Shown here piece after piece: positions 25,601 to 28,337 of a stretch of DNA of 28,337 nucleotides. Every line of letters begins with the position of its first letter. The first letter of the stretch is position 1. The DNA comes from CAYLJO01 sp964383905 (GTDB lineage: Bacteria; Acidobacteriota; Blastocatellia; Pyrinomonadales; Pyrinomonadaceae). Made by a program: the position numbers and the translations under genes. The stretch lies in the NCBI GenBank assembly GCA_964383905.1, contig CAYLJO010000061.1, positions 1 to 28,337 on the forward strand. Reading direction: 5' to 3'. The notes beneath the pieces were generated by a model. It was not told where the DNA came from and made no database searches. It was given only the letters and a program-made list of their open reading frames with translations.

Positions 25601-25957
25601 ATGAAAATCAGGCATGTCGTGGTAGCCGCGCTTTACCTGGTCGTCGGCATATCGCTAGTTCTAATTGTCTGGTCAAAGGCGGCGGCGTTGCTGAATGCCC
25701 GTTCGGACGCCAGCGTGATGATGGGATGCGCTTTGATCGTCGCGACGCTGGCCTTCCTTGGCCTTTCTGCTTACCTGCTCCGGCGAAAGTTCTTCGATGA
25801 AGGGGCAGCGAGTCTGAGCGATAAAGACCGGCGTGCGCTCGACCGGCCCGTTTCACAGAGGCGGCTGTTCCCAAAGTCTGTCAACCCCGTTGAGAATTTC
25901 GATGAAGAAACCATCAATCACAAAGAGAGGTCGTCCCATGATAGACGTCAAAATTAA
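25601..25957 (+). CDS. Small two-TM membrane protein of unknown function
   Basis: 118 residues. Two hydrophobic helices (~5-24 and ~39-60) are followed by a charged cytosolic tail (RRKFFDEG ... HKERSSHDRRQN). No family is recognised. The last 20 bases overlap the start of the prohibitin-like gene, so the two are translationally coupled. By analogy with membrane proteins that accompany prohibitins and flotillins it may assist the partner, but this is inference only. Confidence 0.7.
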   Translation: MKIRHVVVAALYLVVGISLVLIVWSKAAALLNARSDASVMMGCALIVATLAFLGLSAYLLRRKFFDEGAASLSDKDRRALDRPVSQRRLFPKSVNPVENFDEETINHKERSSHDRRQN

Positions 25958-26837
25958 TAGATCACTGGTCATCTCGGCCGCTGTGTTTATCCTGTTGCTG
26001 GTAGCCAGCGGCCTCCTGGTCGCCGGATGTACGGTCATCCCGCCCGGCTACGTCGGCATTAAAGTCAACCAGTCCGGCGGAAACCGCGGCGTCGAACACT
26101 ATCCTATTCTGACGGGCAGACAGTTTTACAACCCCGTTAACGAGAAGATCTATGAGTATCCGGTCTTCCTCCAAACCATCGTCTGGACCAAAGATCCGAA
26201 AGAGGGCGCCCCGCACGACCAGTCAATCACCTTCAACTCCGTCGAGGGCGCGGTCGTCAACGTTGACGTGAGTCTCTCTTACGCTTTCGTCACGGAGAAA
26301 GTGCCTTCGATTTTCGTCGAGTTCCGCCGCACCCCGCAGGAGATCACAGACACCTACATGCGGACCAAGGTGCGCGATTCCTTCTCACGCATCGCTTCGA
26401 CGATGCCGATCGTCGACATCTACGGGGCGAAGAAGCAGGAGCTGCTCGCCCGGGTGAAACAGGATTTGGAGCGCGAGTTGGAGCCGAAGGGCTTCAAGAT
26501 TGATACCGTCTCGATGGTCGGCAACCCGCGCCTTGATCCCAACGTCATCAACTCGATCAATCAAGCCATCCAGGCGCAGCAGGATGCTCAGCGTGCCCAG
26601 AACAAGGTCGCGCAGGTCGAGGCCGAGGCGCGGCAGAAGATCGCCGAGGCCGAAGGTGAGGCCAAGAGGATCACGACGATCGCTGAAGCTCAAGCGACGG
26701 CTAACGAGCGACTCACCAAGTCGCTCACCCCGCAGTTGGTGCAGTATGAGGCCCTGCAGAAGTGGGACGGCCACATGCCGCAGGTGACGGGCCCAGGCGG
26801 TATGCCCTTCATCCAGCTTCAAGGGGCCGGGAAATGA
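25938..26837 (+). CDS. Prohibitin/SPFH-domain lipoprotein
   Basis: 299 residues from ATG 25938, which has AGAGAGG 7 bases upstream; the longer open frame to 25833 overlaps the previous gene and is not needed. An N-terminal hydrophobic helix ends in LLVAGC, a lipobox, so C31 could be lipid-modified. The SPFH domain runs ~35-195 (VIPPGYVGIKVNQ, VVNVDVSLSYAF, EFRRTPQEITDTYMRTKVRD) and is followed by an Ala/Glu/Lys/Gln-rich coiled coil (205-260, EAEARQKIAEAEGEAKR). Such proteins oligomerise at membranes and can control membrane proteases (HflK/C, prohibitins). Two SPFH proteins of different type lie within 3 kb. A hairpin terminator follows. Confidence 0.92.
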   Translation: MIDVKINRSLVISAAVFILLLVASGLLVAGCTVIPPGYVGIKVNQSGGNRGVEHYPILTGRQFYNPVNEKIYEYPVFLQTIVWTKDPKEGAPHDQSITFNSVEGAVVNVDVSLSYAFVTEKVPSIFVEFRRTPQEITDTYMRTKVRDSFSRIASTMPIVDIYGAKKQELLARVKQDLERELEPKGFKIDTVSMVGNPRLDPNVINSINQAIQAQQDAQRAQNKVAQVEAEARQKIAEAEGEAKRITTIAEAQATANERLTKSLTPQLVQYEALQKWDGHMPQVTGPGGMPFIQLQGAGK

Positions 26838-26849
26838 GATAACCGAACA

Positions 26850-26886
26850 GTGGCCGGGCGAGTCTCACGGCAGCTCGCCCGGTCAC
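26850..26886 (+). terminator. Intrinsic terminator after the prohibitin-like gene
   Basis: GTGGCCGGGCGAG (26850-26862) pairs with CTCGCCCGGTCAC (26874-26886) with one G-T pair and an 11-base loop. It starts 13 bases after the stop and is followed by TTCCCTC. Termination is likely, though the T-run is poor. Confidence 0.65.
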
Positions 26887-26929
26887 TTCCCTCACCGTCT
26901 CCTTCCTGGAATGTAGGAATCGTTCTGAA

Positions 26930-26952
26930 TATGTTTTGGCAACCAAAACATA
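26930..26952. promoter_or_regulatory. Operator-like palindrome
   Basis: TATGTTTTGG and CCAAAACATA form a perfect 10-bp inverted repeat with a 3-base spacer, ~70 bases before ATG 27023. The symmetry and A/T content fit a binding site for a dimeric regulator (TetR, MarR or similar) better than an RNA hairpin. No regulator gene is nearby. A TAATAT at 26983-26988 could be a -10 element. Confidence 0.5.
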
Positions 26953-27022
26953 ATTGTATTGCGCGAAAGTTTGCCCTGCCGGTAATATCCATAGGGTCAA
27001 TCCTGTCACCGGCAATTAATAG

Positions 27023-27520
27023 ATGACAAGAGATCCGATCAAAACAGTCATCGCCGTCATCGCCGGCCTGTACTTCCTCTGGTGCGCTTATGACCCATAC
27101 CAGTGGCATCTGATAGACGGCGTTAATCTGGTTATTCACGAGGCCGGGCACATTATTTTCATGCCGTTCGGTGAATTTATGATGATCGCCGGGGGATCTC
27201 TGTTCCAGGTTATCATGCCCGCCGCATTCGCCGGGTATTTCTTCTATCACAAGCAGCCGTATTAAGGAGCGCTCGTCCTTTTCTGGGTCGGCGAGAGCAT
27301 GTTAAATGTATCCGTCTACGCCGGTGACGCGCTTGACATGCAACTGCCTTTGCTCGGCGGGCAAGATTCAATACACGACTGGAACTATTTACTCGAGCAC
27401 CTCGGGCTGCTGGCGTCCACATCCAAAATCGCCGGCGCGATTCGCCTGGCCGGCACGTTGGTCATCGTCGCGGCACTCTATTTATCGCTTAAGAATAGAT
27501 CTAATGAGCAGCCGGACTGA
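27023..27520 (+). pseudogene. Small HEAGH membrane protein interrupted by an in-frame stop
   Basis: One frame runs from ATG 27023 to the stop at 27518-27520, except for a TAA at 27263-27265. The first half (80 residues) has a hydrophobic helix (TVIAVIAGLYFLW), then VIHEAGHIIFMPFGEF with an HExxH-like zinc motif, then another membrane segment. The second half continues with GALVLFWVGESMLNVSVYAG, DSIHDWNYLLEHLGLL and a last helix (GTLVIVAALYLSL). These fit as one ~165-residue protein. A single change such as TCA to TAA would explain the break. ATG 27299 could restart the second half. A membrane metalloprotease-like role is only suggested by the motif. Confidence 0.72.
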
Positions 27521-27587
27521 AAGCGATTTTGACGGGCGCCGAAGCCGATAATTTTAATCATCACTCTCCCGATCCAGGAGCGCGCGA

Positions 27588-28337
27588 ATGAAGAAGTACG
27601 CTTCCCTCTTGCCGGCCCTACTGGTGCTTACGGTAGGCGCTTTCGCTCAGAAGCCGGACATTGCGCCCGAGCTCATCCCGCTCGTCGAGGCGGAGCGCGA
27701 GTTCGCCAAAACATCCGCGACGAAGGGAACGCGCGCGGCCTTCCTCGACTATCTGGCCGACGACGGGATCATCTTCCAACTGGGTCTGGTCAACGGGAAG
27801 AAGTCGTGGCTCGCCCGCCCCAAATCGCCGGGGTTGCTGTCGTGGCACCCCATCTTTGCAGACATCTCCCGTGCGCGCGATCTCGGATACACGACAGGCC
27901 CGTGGGAATTCAGGGTGAAAGGCCCGGCCGACAAACCGGCCGCTTACGGCAACTATGTGACGGTCTGGAAAAAGGAGGTCGATAAGACCTGGAAGGTCGC
28001 CCTCGACATCGGAACGATTAACCCACCGCCGAACGCGCCGCCGACGCCGCAATTCCCCACCCATCATTTGAAGCGTAAGGGCAAGTCTAAAATGGAGGGG
28101 GAGGCTGAGCCCTACTTCAACTCTCTTCTCGATGCGGACCGGGATTTTGCCAGAGCTTCGGCCGCGCAAGGTGCGGTCAAGGCCTACCTCGCCAATGTCG
28201 CCGACGATGTCAGGATCTTCCGAATGAACGCCTTCCCCGTCATCGGCAGCGAAGCGGCTCGCGCAGCTCTTTCCACGAACCCCGGCGTGATGACGTGGCA
28301 ACTAATTACGGGCGAGGTCGCTCGCTCGGGCGATTTA
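27588..28337 (+). CDS. Secreted double NTF2-like (DUF4440-type) protein, partial
   Basis: 250 codons are present and the frame is still open at the window end. ATG 27588 has AGGAG 7 bases upstream. A signal peptide (KKYASLLPALLVLTVGAFAQ) is cut near residue 20. Residues ~30-145 form a first NTF2-like domain (LVEAEREFAKTSATKGTRAA, LADDGIIFQLG, GNYVTVWKKE, WKVALDIGT) and ~176 onward begins a second (FNSLLDADRDFARASAAQGA, VADDVRIFR). Many acidobacterial secreted proteins have this layout; I do not know a proven function. Catalytic residues are not evident, so it may bind a small ligand. It stands 67 bases after the broken HEAGH gene. Confidence 0.85.
   Translation, partial: MKKYASLLPALLVLTVGAFAQKPDIAPELIPLVEAEREFAKTSATKGTRAAFLDYLADDGIIFQLGLVNGKKSWLARPKSPGLLSWHPIFADISRARDLGYTTGPWEFRVKGPADKPAAYGNYVTVWKKEVDKTWKVALDIGTINPPPNAPPTPQFPTHHLKRKGKSKMEGEAEPYFNSLLDADRDFARASAAQGAVKAYLANVADDVRIFRMNAFPVIGSEAARAALSTNPGVMTWQLITGEVARSGDL

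Noticed and set aside
25833..25937. Upstream extension of the prohibitin-like gene
   Set aside because: It overlaps the two-TM gene, and the ATG at 25938 has a good ribosome site directly before a lipoprotein signal.
27263..27265. Stop codon read-through or recoding
   Set aside because: No recoding structure or special context was seen; a point mutation is the simpler explanation.

Overview
The window is a stretch of bacterial chromosome, GC-rich by eye. The best guess for the host is an Acidobacteriota member, possibly class Blastocatellia. That rests on a mix of traits: a DUF4214-like tail, a PEP-CTERM sorting tail, an NtrC-type two-component pair, a CBM9-like protein, an OPT transporter and secreted M14/NTF2-like proteins. 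No rRNA, tRNA or CRISPR array was seen, so the taxonomic call is inference only.

Layout. (1) 1-1700 is a gene graveyard: a frameshifted DUF4214-like tail (-), a truncated SAM methyltransferase (+), the last ~65 codons of an IS5-family transposase (-) and the catalytic tail of a tyrosine recombinase (+). (2) 1810-4735 is a tryptophan/aromatic catabolic operon: tryptophan 2,3-dioxygenase, a benzoate/2-aminobenzoate-CoA ligase and a hotdog thioesterase. An orphan PEP-CTERM tail and a 20-bp-stem terminator follow. (3) 5138-11462 (-) is signalling: an HD-GYP/GAF/GGDEF membrane protein, a histidine kinase with its own receiver, and a sigma-54 activator whose start overlaps the kinase stop. (4) 11463-12319 has no recognisable gene but holds several strong hairpins, including three arms that can pair in two exclusive ways. 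(5) 12320-16629 has an MFS exporter, a SLOG/LOG-like protein and a CBM9-like protein (+), then a PilZ protein and a secreted protein with a pilin-like C-terminal part (-). (6) 16866-22179 is a divergent pair: an OPT peptide transporter with a large inserted soluble segment, and a secreted M14 metallocarboxypeptidase. (7) 22388-26837 is a membrane cluster: a one-TM protein of unknown function, a large SPFH/flotillin-like protein with three or more N-terminal repeats, a small two-TM protein, and a prohibitin-like lipoprotein. (8) 27023-28337 has a small membrane HEAGH protein broken by an in-frame stop, then a secreted double NTF2-like protein that runs off the window.

How it may fit together (inference). 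Secreted carboxypeptidase and OPT transporter would supply peptides and amino acids, and the dioxygenase operon would degrade tryptophan through anthranilate and its CoA ester. The cyclic-di-GMP enzyme and the PilZ protein are a possible producer/receptor pair.

The most novel-looking items are the repeat-bearing SPFH protein, whose layout resembles that of major vault protein; the duplicated-motif domain inserted into the OPT transporter; and the structured gene-free segment at 11.6-12.3 kb.
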